The notes: a model not told the origin generated them from the letters alone. Positions 25,902 through 36,238 are shown, counted from the first letter of the stretch. The stretch: 64,000 bases of DNA from an uncultured Verrucomicrobiales bacterium (GCA_937928735.1 CALFVF010000006.1:25175-89174), one strand, 5' to 3'. Translations and numbers: made by a program.

Positions 25902-28900
25902 ATGCACCGCGTCTTTGTCGAGAAACATTCCGAATTTAACTCTGAAGCGAGAAGTTTACTCGCTGACCTGCGAGAAAACCTCAATCTCGACCTCTCTCAT
26001 GTCCGTGTCATCCAGCGCTATGATGTCGAAGGTCTCAGCTCCGAGCAGTTCCAAGAAGCCGTAAAACTCATTCTCTCCGAGCCCCAGATCGCGGATGCTT
26101 CCGAGAGTTTTTCCATTCCTGCAAGTGCTAGTACAAAAAGTGCTAGTACAAATACACGTGCTTTTGCCGTCGAATACCTCCCCGGTCAGTTTGATCAGCG
26201 CGCCGACTCCGCCGCCCAGTGCGTGCAGATCCTCACTGGAGAAGAACAGCCGCGTATTGCCTCAGCTCGAGTGATTGTACTCGAAGGTGAACTTTCCGAG
26301 GAAGAATTCACAGCTGTTAAGACATTCTGTATCAATGCAGTAGACTCTAGAGAAGCCTCTATGGAGCAACCAGAAACTCTCGCTCCTAACACATCGACTC
26401 CGGGAGACGTCGCCGTTCTCACAGGCTTCTGCCAAGATTCTTCCGAAGACCTCGCCCAGCGTCGCTCCCAGCTTGGCCTCGCGATGAGCCAGCTCGACCT
26501 CGAGTTCACCCAGAGCTACTTCCGTGATGAAGAAGAGCGTGATCCGACAATCACTGAGATCAAGATGCTCGACACCTATTGGTCAGATCACTGTCGTCAC
26601 ACAACATTCGCCACGAAGTTAGAGAATGTTTCTTTCGACCCAGGGACTGAGTATATTCAAGAAGCTTACCAGAGCTACAAAGACACACGCTCAGCGGTCT
26701 ACGGTGAAGTACTCGAGACTCGCCCAGAGACTCTCATGGACATTGCTCTAATCGGCATGAAAGAGCTCCGCAAAACTGGCGAGCTCGATAACGTCGAAAT
26801 CTCTGAGGAAATCAATGCCGCTTCCATCGAAGTTTCTGTCGATGTCGATGGTGAGTCTCAGGACTGGCTAGTGATGTTTAAGAACGAAACTCATAACCAC
26901 CCCACTGAGATCGAGCCCTTCGGTGGGGCAGCGACCTGTCTGGGCGGCTGTATCAGAGACCCACTCTCAGGCCGCTCCTATGTCTATCAAGCCATGCGAG
27001 TCACTGGTGCGGCAGATCCGCGCACTCCATTTGCTGACACACTACCTGGTAAGCTCCCTCAGCGAGTGATTTGCCAAGGAGCCGCAGAAGGCTACTCTTC
27101 CTATGGAAACCAGATTGGTCTCGCCACTGGCCAAGTCTCAGAGGTCTATCACCCGAACTATGTCGCCAAGCGCATGGAGATCGGGGCTGTCGTCGCTGCT
27201 GCTCCTAAAGAAAACGTCTTCCGTGGTAGCCCTGCGAAAGGAGACGTGATTCTTCTCATCGGCGGCCGCACTGGCCGAGACGGCGTCGGTGGTGCCACAG
27301 GTTCTTCTAAGGAACACACAGATACCGCTCTCGAAAACTCCGCTGAAGTCCAGAAAGGCAATGCCCCCACTGAGCGCAAGATCCAGCGACTCTTCCGCCG
27401 TGCTGAATTCGCTAAAAAGATCAAAGTCTGTAATGACTTTGGCGCTGGTGGTGTCTCTGTAGCGATTGGAGAAATCGCGCCTTCACTCGACATTAATCTC
27501 GATGCTGTGCCTAAGAAATACGCTGGTCTCGATGGTACAGAGCTCGCTATATCAGAGTCCCAAGAACGTATGGCGATTTGCGTGGATCCAGTGGATGTTC
27601 CATTTCTCCAGTCAGAATGTGATGCAGAAAACCTCGAGTGCAGCTATGTCGCTGATGTCACCGACTCAGGCCGACTCGTGATCCACCATCAGGGAAAGAC
27701 CATTGTGGATTTCTCAAGAGCCTTTCTCGATACCAATGGAGTCGTCCAGTCGAACTCCGTGCATGTGAATGCACCTGCGCCAACTAGCCCTCTCGAGCAG
27801 GCGATCCCAGCTGTCACTCAGTCTCAGACTCTGAAGGAAAAATTCAGCGCCGTACTTGGTGATCTCAATACAGCATCACAGAAAGGACTCATGGAGACAT
27901 TTGATGGCTCTATCGGAGCAGGAAGTGTGCTCAATCCCTTCGGAGGAGCACACCAGCTCACACCGACAGATGCGATGGTCGCAAAAATCCCACTTCTCAA
28001 GGGAGAAACAAACACAGCGACTTATATGAGCTGGGGCTTTAACCCTAACATTGCTAGCTGGTCGCCCTATCATGGTGCCGCCTACGCACTCACTGAGTCA
28101 GTGTGCAAAATCATTTCTTCAGGAGCGCACCTCAATGACATCCGCTTCACCCTTCAGGAGTACTTCGAGCGCCTAGGCACTGACCCTGCACGCTGGGGTA
28201 AGCCCTTTGCCGCTCTCCTCGGCGCCTACCACGTCCAGCACGAGCTCAGACTCGGAGCTATCGGTGGCAAGGACTCTATGTCTGGTACTTTCCACGACAT
28301 AGATGTCCCGCCGACATTAGTCTCCTTCGCACTCGCTCCAGGGCTAGCTGACCGAGCTCTTTCTCCCGAGTTCAAACAAGCTGGCAGCACGATATCTCTG
28401 ATCTCAGTACCTAGAGACGCGCAAGGACTCCCTGATTTTGAGAAGCTCAAAGAAATTGCGGATATCTTCTACGCGCTCAATGGCGAGGGCAAGATCCTTG
28501 CGGCACACAGTCTCGCAGAAGGTGGTATCGCTGCCGGTCTGGCGAAAATGGCCTTTGGTAATCTCATTGGCGCGAAGCTAGACACCTCCACAGATAGTCT
28601 TGATCTATTCAGAGAGCGCTACTTCCATTTCCTCATCGAGACTTCTGCTGATACAGTTCTCCCAAGTGCGCTAAACGCACAAGTCATTGGCCAGACAACA
28701 AATGAGCCAAGCATCACACTAGATGATGAAGTTCTCACCCTAGCGGATTTGTTAGAAGCGTGGACGACACCTCTCGAAAGCACCTACCCCTCTCGCACAG
28801 AGCCTCAGAACTCTGCGATAGAGACCTTCGCATACAGTGGTCAATCGCAGAGCTACCAAGGCACTTCTATCGCCAAGCCAAAAGTCATTATACCAGTATT

Positions 28901-29672
28901 TCCAGGGACTAATTGCGAGTACGATACAGCGCGAGTCTTCCAGCAAGCAGGAGCTGAGACAGAGACCCTTGTCTTCCGTAATCTCACTCCGCAGGCAATG
29001 GAGGAGTCTCTCCAGCAGCTTGCTCGCTCTATCACAGACTCTCAGATCCTCATGCTTCCGGGTGGATTCTCCGCTGGTGATGAGCCAGATGGATCAGGTA
29101 AATTCATCGCCACAGTTCTGCGAAATCCACAGGTCGCTGAGGCACTCATGAAGCTACTTAAAGACCGAGACGGTCTCGTACTCGGTATCTGCAATGGTTT
29201 CCAAGCCCTCATTAAGACAGGTCTTGTGCCTTATGGTGAAATTCGTGACCCTCAACCTGGAGCCCCTACCCTCACCTTCAATGACATTGGCCGCCATGTC
29301 GCCTGCTATGCGAACACAAGAATCGCCTCCACCCTCTCGCCATGGCTCGCTAACACCGAAGTTGGTGACGTGCACAATATCCCATTCTCACATGGAGAAG
29401 GGAAATTCTTCGCCTCTGAGGCAGACATACGCGCTCTGGCCGAGGCAGGACAGATCGCGACACAATACACAGACCTAGATGGTCAGCCGAGCATGGAGAA
29501 TGCCTTTAACCCGAATGGCTCTCTCTATGCGATTGAGGGCATCACCTCTCCCTGTGGTAAAGTATTCGGTAAAATGGGTCACACAGAGCGTAGAGGTCAG
29601 AATATCGCTCGCAATATTTCAGGAAACAAGCATCAGCCACTCTTTAAGGCTGGGGTCGATTATTTCTCTTAG
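25902..29672 (+). CDS. purL: Phosphoribosylformylglycinamidine synthase, single-chain
   Basis: This ATP-dependent amidotransferase makes FGAM in purine synthesis. It is the large one-chain type (1256 residues) with PurS-like, PurL-like and C-terminal glutaminase regions. I start it at ATG 25902 (MHRVFVEKHSEFNSEARSL), which matches the family N-terminus; a GTG at 25830 would add 24 residues. The domain order is PurS-like (about 1-100), linker with TYWSDHCRHTTF, ATP-binding NETHNHPTEIEPFGGAAT, and the glutaminase with Cys in LGICNGFQ (about 1097) and His in FSHGEGKF (about 1162). The gene lies alone, ending 20 bp from a convergent gene. Confidence 0.95.
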   Translation: MHRVFVEKHSEFNSEARSLLADLRENLNLDLSHVRVIQRYDVEGLSSEQFQEAVKLILSEPQIADASESFSIPASASTKSASTNTRAFAVEYLPGQFDQRADSAAQCVQILTGEEQPRIASARVIVLEGELSEEEFTAVKTFCINAVDSREASMEQPETLAPNTSTPGDVAVLTGFCQDSSEDLAQRRSQLGLAMSQLDLEFTQSYFRDEEERDPTITEIKMLDTYWSDHCRHTTFATKLENVSFDPGTEYIQEAYQSYKDTRSAVYGEVLETRPETLMDIALIGMKELRKTGELDNVEISEEINAASIEVSVDVDGESQDWLVMFKNETHNHPTEIEPFGGAATCLGGCIRDPLSGRSYVYQAMRVTGAADPRTPFADTLPGKLPQRVICQGAAEGYSSYGNQIGLATGQVSEVYHPNYVAKRMEIGAVVAAAPKENVFRGSPAKGDVILLIGGRTGRDGVGGATGSSKEHTDTALENSAEVQKGNAPTERKIQRLFRRAEFAKKIKVCNDFGAGGVSVAIGEIAPSLDINLDAVPKKYAGLDGTELAISESQERMAICVDPVDVPFLQSECDAENLECSYVADVTDSGRLVIHHQGKTIVDFSRAFLDTNGVVQSNSVHVNAPAPTSPLEQAIPAVTQSQTLKEKFSAVLGDLNTASQKGLMETFDGSIGAGSVLNPFGGAHQLTPTDAMVAKIPLLKGETNTATYMSWGFNPNIASWSPYHGAAYALTESVCKIISSGAHLNDIRFTLQEYFERLGTDPARWGKPFAALLGAYHVQHELRLGAIGGKDSMSGTFHDIDVPPTLVSFALAPGLADRALSPEFKQAGSTISLISVPRDAQGLPDFEKLKEIADIFYALNGEGKILAAHSLAEGGIAAGLAKMAFGNLIGAKLDTSTDSLDLFRERYFHFLIETSADTVLPSALNAQVIGQTTNEPSITLDDEVLTLADLLEAWTTPLESTYPSRTEPQNSAIETFAYSGQSQSYQGTSIAKPKVIIPVFPGTNCEYDTARVFQQAGAETETLVFRNLTPQAMEESLQQLARSITDSQILMLPGGFSAGDEPDGSGKFIATVLRNPQVAEALMKLLKDRDGLVLGICNGFQALIKTGLVPYGEIRDPQPGAPTLTFNDIGRHVACYANTRIASTLSPWLANTEVGDVHNIPFSHGEGKFFASEADIRALAEAGQIATQYTDLDGQPSMENAFNPNGSLYAIEGITSPCGKVFGKMGHTERRGQNIARNISGNKHQPLFKAGVDYFS

Positions 29673-29692
29673 TGCTGAGCTCTAGAGAAGAC

Positions 29693-30529
29693 TTAGAGAC
29701 TCTCTTTTTTCGTCACAAGCGAGGCAAGAGAGTCACTCATCGAGATCGTCATTCCACCGTCTAACAAATTTGATTTTTCTTGGGAAACCCATTGGCTCAC
29801 ATGATAGAGAGTCGTGAAGTGGCACGTACTCGCTTGCGCTCCTTTGCCGCCAATCAGCTCTGTCCCCCGCCTTGTATTATCCAGCATCCATGCAGGTAGA
29901 GAGAGGTGGTAGGGATTTCGCGAGACTTCTCCATGGTGGAGTGACAGCGCAGCGATTAGCTCTGCAAGAGTAGCAGAATCCCCTTCTAACATAAGATTAG
30001 GGTTCTCCATCGCCCTCCAGAATTCGGTTTCGATGAGCAGGCACTCGAAGTTCTCTGGCATTTGGCCTAAAGCTCCTTCTACCAGAGCATGCACAGCTTC
30101 ATGCGTCCGATGACCATCTAACTTGTGCGGGTAGACGATGACACTGGGCTGAAATACACATAGAGTCTCAGCAATGTCTTCGACATCTAAATCACTGAGA
30201 TCTGACCTGGCGACGTGATTGCTCCAGCCTAGGTAGGCACAGGCTCTTTCTAACTCATCGAGTCGGCGCTCTCTCGATGCTCTATCGCTACCAAATGTCA
30301 CCGGCACATTGATGACTTCTACATCCAGCTCCTGCATAGCACGCAGGGCAAAGAGACCAGTGATGCACTCATCATCTGGATGCGGTGAAAACAGAAGTAA
30401 TTTACTGGCTCTAGACTCTACACTGGGCTCTGTGCTAGGCTCTACGGGGTGAGCACCAGTGACAGTGTAGCTTTCTGCTTTCTTATATGCGAGCTCCAGA
30501 CCCTCCACATAATCTTGATAGGGGTTCAT
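29693..30529 (-). CDS. PIG-L family deacetylase
   Basis: The 278-residue protein has the zinc motif PHPDDE at residues 49-54 and a downstream HKLDGHRTHEAVHAL helix typical of the PIG-L/LmbE fold. These enzymes remove N-acetyl groups from N-acetylglucosamine-containing molecules or bacillithiol precursors. The substrate cannot be inferred. It is four bases from the next gene in the same direction, so they form an operon. Confidence 0.88.
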   Translation of the reverse strand: MNPYQDYVEGLELAYKKAESYTVTGAHPVEPSTEPSVESRASKLLLFSPHPDDECITGLFALRAMQELDVEVINVPVTFGSDRASRERRLDELERACAYLGWSNHVARSDLSDLDVEDIAETLCVFQPSVIVYPHKLDGHRTHEAVHALVEGALGQMPENFECLLIETEFWRAMENPNLMLEGDSATLAELIAALSLHHGEVSRNPYHLSLPAWMLDNTRRGTELIGGKGAQASTCHFTTLYHVSQWVSQEKSNLLDGGMTISMSDSLASLVTKKESL

Positions 30530-30532
30530 AAC

Positions 30533-31252
30533 TTATCTGTTTCTTACTGGTGCCGTGTTACGAGCCATACTCTCAGTGAGCTCTAGAGAAGGATACTTCG
30601 CATCCAGCTGCTCAAAGAGTGCGGGGGCAAAGATAGCATGCACCTTATATCCAGCTTTTCTCAGCAAAAGAGCTGTCCAGCGATTACAGCTACGACTTAT
30701 AAAGTAGCGCTCACGACCTCGAAAGTAGACTTCTTGCGCACGTGCTCCCTTACCTAAACACATGAGCTTAGAACTCGCCTTCTCCCTCTGTATGGAGTCC
30801 ACCACAGGACAGAGTAGCTCACCAAGTTGATCTTTTGTGATGTCATAGGTTCTTAGCAATTGCTCGGCGTAGTGCTTGGGTGGTTCTTCCCTCACAGCGG
30901 CTACTCGGATGACAGTCGCTGTCGGCAGAAATAGTGCGGAGAAGATTAACCATGGTGTGAGCTTTTTGCTACGGAAGAGTGCCTCATCACCCCAGCTAAG
31001 TTCTAAATACTCACTCTCCTTGAAATCTAAATAACGATACCATTCTGCGTGAGACACATCCTCAGACTTCAGAACAATCCCTGTATGCCAGCCCTCACTA
31101 TAGACCGTGATGCGGCAAGTCTCTACTGCCTCAGGTGGGTAGTAGAGTTCTGAGTTCTTCATCTCTGGAGCTACGGTAAAAAGTCCGCTCTTCGCCCCTG
31201 GCCATAGCGTTCTAGCTAGTGCTGGAAATCCAGTTTTTAAGTCCTTCCACAC
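30533..31252 (-). CDS. DUF2459-like protein
   Basis: The 239-residue protein has the features of DUF2459: ITVYSEGWHTGIVL, YLELSWGDEALF, PTATVIRV and SCNRWTALLLRKAGYKV (the Cys-Asn-x-Trp-Thr element). Its role in the literature is unknown. A hydrophobic stretch near 95-115 may be a membrane contact. It sits between purU and the PIG-L gene, with two to three bases between genes, so all three probably share a transcript. Confidence 0.8.
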   Translation of the reverse strand: MWKDLKTGFPALARTLWPGAKSGLFTVAPEMKNSELYYPPEAVETCRITVYSEGWHTGIVLKSEDVSHAEWYRYLDFKESEYLELSWGDEALFRSKKLTPWLIFSALFLPTATVIRVAAVREEPPKHYAEQLLRTYDITKDQLGELLCPVVDSIQREKASSKLMCLGKGARAQEVYFRGRERYFISRSCNRWTALLLRKAGYKVHAIFAPALFEQLDAKYPSLELTESMARNTAPVRNR

Positions 31253-31254
31253 AA

Positions 31255-32118
31255 CTAGCGGAAAATCACAGTGCGGTTATTCTTCACAAGAACCTTGCGC
31301 TGAGTGTGCCACCATATCGCTCTAGCAAGAACGATTTTCTCAAGGTCTTTTCCTTTTCTAACAAGATCTTCAACGGAGTCTTTATGAGACACGTGAATGG
31401 TGTCCTGCTCAATAATCGGCCCTTCATCGAGCTCAGGAGTCGCATAGTGGCTTGTCGCTCCCACGATCTTCACACCGCGCTCATAGGCTTGGTGGTAGGG
31501 TCGTGCACCTGCGAAGGCAGGCAAGAAGGAATGATGAATATTAATGACATTGTTAGGAAATTCACGAATAAAGCTATCACTGAGAATCTGCATGTAGCGC
31601 GCCATAATCACAGTATCCACCTTATGCTCTCGCAGTAGCGCAATTTCTTTCTGCTCTTGCTCGGCCTTACACTTAGCATCAATGGTAAACACTTCAAAAG
31701 GAATGCCAAAGCGCTGACCGACCTTCTCCAAGTGCGTGTGATTACTTACAATGAGCGGTATCTCCACATTCCCCAGCTCACCAGCCTCATAGCGCGCCAA
31801 GATATCATAGAGGCAGTGCGCATCTTTAGACACAAAGAGCGCGAGACGAATCGGCTCATCAGAGAAGTAAACTTCCGCGTGCAAATCCTCACCCAGATTA
31901 AGCTTCATCACTGCCTCTCCGATGTGCTCACGTGGAATGAGAAAATCATCCATCGTCCACTCCACACGCATAAAAAAGAGATCTTCACGCAGATCCACAT
32001 GTTCATCTAGATGAACAATATTTCCCTGATTATGATGAATGAATTGAGTCACCAAGGTCACCAAGCCTGGGCGGTCTTTACAAGAAATCAGAAGTACTGC
32101 TGAATGATCCGTTTTCAC
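31255..32118 (-). CDS. purU: Formyltetrahydrofolate deformylase
   Basis: PurU hydrolyses 10-formyl-THF to THF and formate, which balances one-carbon units. The N-terminal ACT domain (SAVLLISCKDRPGLVTLVTQF) is followed by the formyltransferase-fold domain with the catalytic INIHHSFLPAFAGARPY (Asn-His) and HYATPELDEGPIIEQD. I start at GTG 32118 (MKTDHSAVLLISCK), which gives 287 residues as usual; a TTG at 32154 adds 12. No strong ribosome-binding site suits either. It is the first gene of a three-gene group. Confidence 0.9.
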   Translation of the reverse strand: MKTDHSAVLLISCKDRPGLVTLVTQFIHHNQGNIVHLDEHVDLREDLFFMRVEWTMDDFLIPREHIGEAVMKLNLGEDLHAEVYFSDEPIRLALFVSKDAHCLYDILARYEAGELGNVEIPLIVSNHTHLEKVGQRFGIPFEVFTIDAKCKAEQEQKEIALLREHKVDTVIMARYMQILSDSFIREFPNNVINIHHSFLPAFAGARPYHQAYERGVKIVGATSHYATPELDEGPIIEQDTIHVSHKDSVEDLVRKGKDLEKIVLARAIWWHTQRKVLVKNNRTVIFR

Positions 32119-32181
32119 ACCTGTGAGGTGACAAAATTCTCCTCCAAAAGGCAAGCTTAGGAAACACTATGTCACTCAGCT

Positions 32182-34911
32182 TTACTGTCGCCACAGCAGA
32201 CGCAGCGTATCTAACCTGAGTCTCGCAGAGTCAATGGCTGCGAGCAGATCTTTCTCCTGCTCTTCGAGCAACTGAATCTCTTCCTCAGGGACTGTACCAT
32301 TCTTCTCCGCAAGCAGTCTCAAGCGCGCAATCTCCGCATCCAAGGTCTGCTTCACTTCGCTATTTGCAGTATCAACCAGAACACTCAGAGTCTCCTTCGC
32401 GTGCTCTTCGATTTTTCGTAGCATACCTGGGATCACCTGTGTTTTCACCACAGGCTTACTCATTAACTTTCTGATTCCACCTGCTCTGAGTTCAGCCTCT
32501 GCGATCTCTGTGCTCCCTGTGAGAATCTGATGACGATGATCCAGGATAACTTGAATCGGTACTGGTGGGAAGAATCGATCGACTTCAAGTGCAGCTGGAG
32601 CAAGCACTTCAGCGACAACTTCTGCATCCAGTATCATCTGCTTCACCCCGGACTCATCTTCCCAGACATTGAAGTTCGTATTCCCGAGCTCGGTACCTAG
32701 AATACTATCCATGGCTGCTCGTGCTAGCGGGTGATCACTGGTGAGCAGAGTCAGATCATCTCGGCTCAGCGCCTTACTGCGATCAAAGGTGATTGATAGG
32801 CCTTCTTCTGGTAAATTCGGAAACGCACTGGTCACAACATTACCTTGCTGAATCAAGTAACTACGGTTTTCTAGATCTGTCACAGCGAGACCTAACACAT
32901 CGAATAGACGAATTAAGAATTTCTCAAAGCCACTGTCACTATCCGCTTCCTCAATACCCTCAATCACACGCTCTGCCTGCGCAGATAGGTTCGAGTTCAT
33001 TTCCAGAAGCTTATCATAGCCATTGTTAAGCCGCGCTCCTACTTGCTGCGCACAAGCCTTTGTCTCAGAAATCAAATCCGCAAGCTCACCTTCTCCAGAG
33101 AGAGTGGCTACGAGCTTATCCCCGACTTCTGCTAGAATCTCAGGGACTCCACCCACGCACTCAGAGAGCGCACCCAGCCCCTCATGATACCAGAGAGCGA
33201 GTAGTTCCTCACGCTCACCCTTACTGTAGGGCACATGAATTTGAATGTCTTCTGTCTGCCCGATACGATCTAGTCGGCCAATTCTTTGCTCAAGTAACTC
33301 AGGATTGAGCGGTAAATCATAGAGCACGAGATGATGGACAAACTGGAAGTTACGCCCCTCACTGCCAATTTCTGAACACAGCAGAATCCTTGCGCCATCT
33401 GGCTCCGCGAAGTAAGCGGCATTTCTATCTCTCTGAATCAGAGAAAGCTCTTCATGGAAAACAGCGACATTGAGCTTCACCCTCTCCTGAATGCCCTCGG
33501 CAAGTTCTTCGACGAGTTCTTTATTCTCACAAATCAGCAGAACCTTCTCTTCTCCTAAGTCATCGAGCGTATCCACTAGCCAGTCCAGCTTCGAGTCTTC
33601 GAGTGGATAAAGCTTAGGAATGCGTTTCGGAAAACCTTTGAGGCGCTCACGAGTATTACGAAACATCACCCTCCCCGTACCAAAACAATCCAGCAAACCA
33701 GAGACAACATTCTCTGCAGTCTTACTCTCGCCTTCGGCTGCTGTTCCTGATTCTTTGCTTAACTCTTTCTGGGATAACTGAGCACTCAGAGCCGCGACTT
33801 CTTTCTCATGGATCCCTGATTTTTGCCAGTCTTCCTCTGTAATAGGATCACCCTTTTGCACTCGCTCTATCAGAGCCGCTATTCCCTCATAGCGCTGTGT
33901 TTCTTCTTGAAACTGCGCTAGACTGGAAAACCTCTCAGAATCTAACAATCGCAATCTAGCATAATGCCCTGATTCGCCCAGCTGCTCAGGAGTCGCAGTT
34001 AGCAGGACGAGTCCCGCTGTCTTCTGCGCGAGCTCCTCGACCACTTGGTACTGTGAACTCACCTCCTCTTCGCTCCACTCCAAATGATGCGCTTCATCCA
34101 CAATGAGCAAATCCCATCCCGCAGCGACAACTTGCCCAGCTCTACGGCTATTTTCTGCCAGAAGCTCCGTACTGCAGATGACTAACTGACTATCTAAAAA
34201 CGGATTATCCTCACTATGCGCCTCAATAGAGGCACAGCGTTCCTCATCAAAGACACTAAAGAGTAGATTAAACTTTCTCAATAGTTCCACAAACCACTGA
34301 TTCATCAGAGGCTCAGGCATAAGAATAAGCACACGATCCGCACGCCCCATCAGGTGCAAGCGGTGCAGAATCAAACAAGCCTCAATGGTTTTTCCAAGAC
34401 CCACCTCGTCCGCCAGAAGAACCCTCGGCTTTCTGCGCGAACAGACCTCATAGGCAATGCCTAACTGATGCGGAATCAAATCAATCTTACCTCCAATAAA
34501 TCCTCTGACCTCAGAGCGCTTCAGCTCCGCGTTTCGGCGCAAGGCCTCCACTCTGAGAGCATGCACCAAGTCCTCATCCACCTGCCCACCATACAGGCGA
34601 TCCTCAGGCTTGAGAAATCCGATGTTATCGGATAGCTCAGCCTCAGCCACTTCCCCCTTATCGGTCTGGTATATCAATAGCCCCTCATCCTCATGACTAG
34701 ATTGCACCATATGCACGACACCTTCGTGCGTCTCGATACTATCACCCTCGCGGAACTCGACACGTCTGAGAGGTGCCGACTCTATGGCATAGACGCGAGT
34801 CTCCTCGACAGCGGGAAAGAGCACCTCCACTCTAGGGTGCTCCACCTTCAGTAACATCCCGAGCCCTAGTTCTGGCTCCGAATCACTCACCCATCTCTGC
34901 CCTGGTATCAT
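32182..34911 (-). CDS. rapA: RNA polymerase-associated ATPase RapA (SWI2/SNF2 family)
   Basis: RapA recycles RNA polymerase after transcription. I start at ATG 34911 (MIPGQRWVSDSEPELGLG), matching the RapA N-terminal Tudor-like part; an ATG at 34926 is also possible. About 909 residues: N-terminal RapA domains (1-150), Walker A LLADEVGLGKT (about 165-175), DEAH box LLIVDEAHHLEW (about 262-273), and helicase motif VI region LEQRIGRLDRIGQT (near 560). The C-terminal RapA domain and a coiled coil end the protein (EEEIQLLEEQEKDLLAAIDSAR). It is a full-length copy. Confidence 0.92.
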   Translation of the reverse strand: MIPGQRWVSDSEPELGLGMLLKVEHPRVEVLFPAVEETRVYAIESAPLRRVEFREGDSIETHEGVVHMVQSSHEDEGLLIYQTDKGEVAEAELSDNIGFLKPEDRLYGGQVDEDLVHALRVEALRRNAELKRSEVRGFIGGKIDLIPHQLGIAYEVCSRRKPRVLLADEVGLGKTIEACLILHRLHLMGRADRVLILMPEPLMNQWFVELLRKFNLLFSVFDEERCASIEAHSEDNPFLDSQLVICSTELLAENSRRAGQVVAAGWDLLIVDEAHHLEWSEEEVSSQYQVVEELAQKTAGLVLLTATPEQLGESGHYARLRLLDSERFSSLAQFQEETQRYEGIAALIERVQKGDPITEEDWQKSGIHEKEVAALSAQLSQKELSKESGTAAEGESKTAENVVSGLLDCFGTGRVMFRNTRERLKGFPKRIPKLYPLEDSKLDWLVDTLDDLGEEKVLLICENKELVEELAEGIQERVKLNVAVFHEELSLIQRDRNAAYFAEPDGARILLCSEIGSEGRNFQFVHHLVLYDLPLNPELLEQRIGRLDRIGQTEDIQIHVPYSKGEREELLALWYHEGLGALSECVGGVPEILAEVGDKLVATLSGEGELADLISETKACAQQVGARLNNGYDKLLEMNSNLSAQAERVIEGIEEADSDSGFEKFLIRLFDVLGLAVTDLENRSYLIQQGNVVTSAFPNLPEEGLSITFDRSKALSRDDLTLLTSDHPLARAAMDSILGTELGNTNFNVWEDESGVKQMILDAEVVAEVLAPAALEVDRFFPPVPIQVILDHRHQILTGSTEIAEAELRAGGIRKLMSKPVVKTQVIPGMLRKIEEHAKETLSVLVDTANSEVKQTLDAEIARLRLLAEKNGTVPEEEIQLLEEQEKDLLAAIDSARLRLDTLRLLWRQ

Positions 34912-35021
34912 TGCTTGTATCCCCATAAATCGAGGAGCGGACAGTATATGCCCAGCACCCAGCAGCAAGCACCAATAGTCTGTTTAAGAACAATACTCCA
35001 TAGATAACACCCTTACCCAGA

Positions 35022-35807
35022 CTACTTCACTGGAGAATAGTCAGTCGGGACGAGTAAGGTAGACTTAATCCCCTTCTTCTTCAGGATCTTTCCAGAGACT
35101 TCAGAAGCCTTGCGCACCTTCTTCCACTCTGCATCCACCTTAAAGCTATTCCAGCTAGCATCTTTCGCCGCAGCGTCCTTGTGCGCCACAATATAGGTCA
35201 TCACCTGACCCTTCCCATCTTTAGCTTCTGTCGGGAAAAAATACGCATAGTTATCGATCCCGTGTTTCTCAAATAGAGCCAGAGTATGATCTCTAAAACG
35301 CGCATTCAGCGCATCCAGCCTCCCCTCCAGAGTCGTGTAGGTGCGCAGCTCAAACAGACGAGGTGCTTTATCACCTATCTCTACATCTTCACTCGGCTGC
35401 TTTGAGTAATCTGTCATCTCAAGAAACACATTCTCAATCTTCGCCACTAACTTACCGTTCTGAGTGGAAGCAGCATAGACTTTCTTCCACTCCTCATCAG
35501 CTATGAAATCCTTCCAGCTCTGCTCACAGCTCTCCTTATCTGCAAAACCTAACAAATAGATCAAAGTATCAGGTTGATCCTTCGGCGTCCAGTAGCCCAA
35601 GTTCTCCATCCCATGCTTCGCAAACAGCCCACAAGTATGATCCCTAAACCGAGCATGCAAATCATCTAACTTCCCCTCATGCGTGTAGTAAGTCCTTAGC
35701 TCAAAATACCGCGACTCCGCAGCCCTAGACTCTGCCCGCAGAGAACCAACAGAACTAGAGAGCAGAAAAAGAGCGAGTAGAGAGAAAAAGGTAGCACGGA
35801 CTTTCAT
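35022..35807 (-). CDS. Secreted NIPSNAP family protein, two domains
   Basis: ATG 35807 gives a signal peptide (MKVRATFFSLLALFLLSSSVGSLRA). Two NIPSNAP repeats follow, each starting YFELRTYYTHEGKLDDL or LFELRTYTTLEGRLDAL and each about 105 residues, with ARFRDHT and AKHGMENLGY / EKHGIDNYAY. These domains are ferredoxin-like and of unclear role in bacteria. The tandem architecture and export are visible. ATGs a few codons further upstream exist but give no better signal. It stands alone. Confidence 0.88.
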   Translation of the reverse strand: MKVRATFFSLLALFLLSSSVGSLRAESRAAESRYFELRTYYTHEGKLDDLHARFRDHTCGLFAKHGMENLGYWTPKDQPDTLIYLLGFADKESCEQSWKDFIADEEWKKVYAASTQNGKLVAKIENVFLEMTDYSKQPSEDVEIGDKAPRLFELRTYTTLEGRLDALNARFRDHTLALFEKHGIDNYAYFFPTEAKDGKGQVMTYIVAHKDAAAKDASWNSFKVDAEWKKVRKASEVSGKILKKKGIKSTLLVPTDYSPVK

Positions 35808-35980
35808 AACTACCATATTAAGAAAATACAACATACGAAGTCAAGGCAGTGGGTTAAGCTTCTTAAGTAATTCTCATGAAAACTTTCTTTGTCTCTGCCT
35901 CTATTTACCAACCGTTTTAGCCTTAGATTAAAGGGCCGAGAAATACTGGTTTGAATCCAAGGATACAAAGCGAAGTATTA

Positions 35981-36142
35981 AGGACACCTCTGGAAACCTC
36001 ATTTCTGAAAACGCCATCAGATTCCTCCATCTCTGCGTTGTCCACGATCCTTTATAATTCATTCATAAGAAATCACGTTTGCCTTGATCTGAAAAAACCT
36101 GAAGGCCTTTTTAAATCAAAAACAGGTTACAGGAGGTGCCCT
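35981..36142 (-). repeat. Inverted-repeat element, copy B (MITE-like, 162 bp)
   Basis: Copy B lies in the opposite orientation to copies A and C. Its reverse complement begins AGGGCACCTCCTGTAACCTG and ends AGGTTTCCAGAGGTGTCCT, with the shared interior GATCAAGGCAAAC and GGACAACGCAGAGATGGAG. TTA flanks both ends, which may be a target duplication or chance. Confidence 0.85.
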
Positions 36143-36222
36143 TAAAAGAGTTCAGTAACCTAACATCTCTTAATTGAGCAGTTTTTGCATTTCTCTGAAC
36201 TTCACACTTTTTCTTTCACCCT

Positions 36223-36238
36223 GATAGTTCATACTATC
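36223..36238. promoter_or_regulatory. Palindrome upstream of the defence operon (possible operator)
   Basis: GATAGT, four-base spacer TCAT, then ACTATC: a perfect 6-bp inverted repeat, 47 bases before the hsdM remnant ATG. Its position suits an operator for a regulator of the operon, but no regulator gene is next to it and 6-bp palindromes occur by chance. Confidence 0.3.

Noticed and set aside
35946..35960. 14-base match GGTTTGAATCCAAG to the reverse of sequence near the IS30 end
   Set aside because: A match of this length is expected by chance in 64 kb, and no further similarity surrounds it.
35951..36145. 64-residue plus-strand frame over repeat copy B
   Set aside because: Same repeat-borne frame as above; it is the inverted repeat read through.
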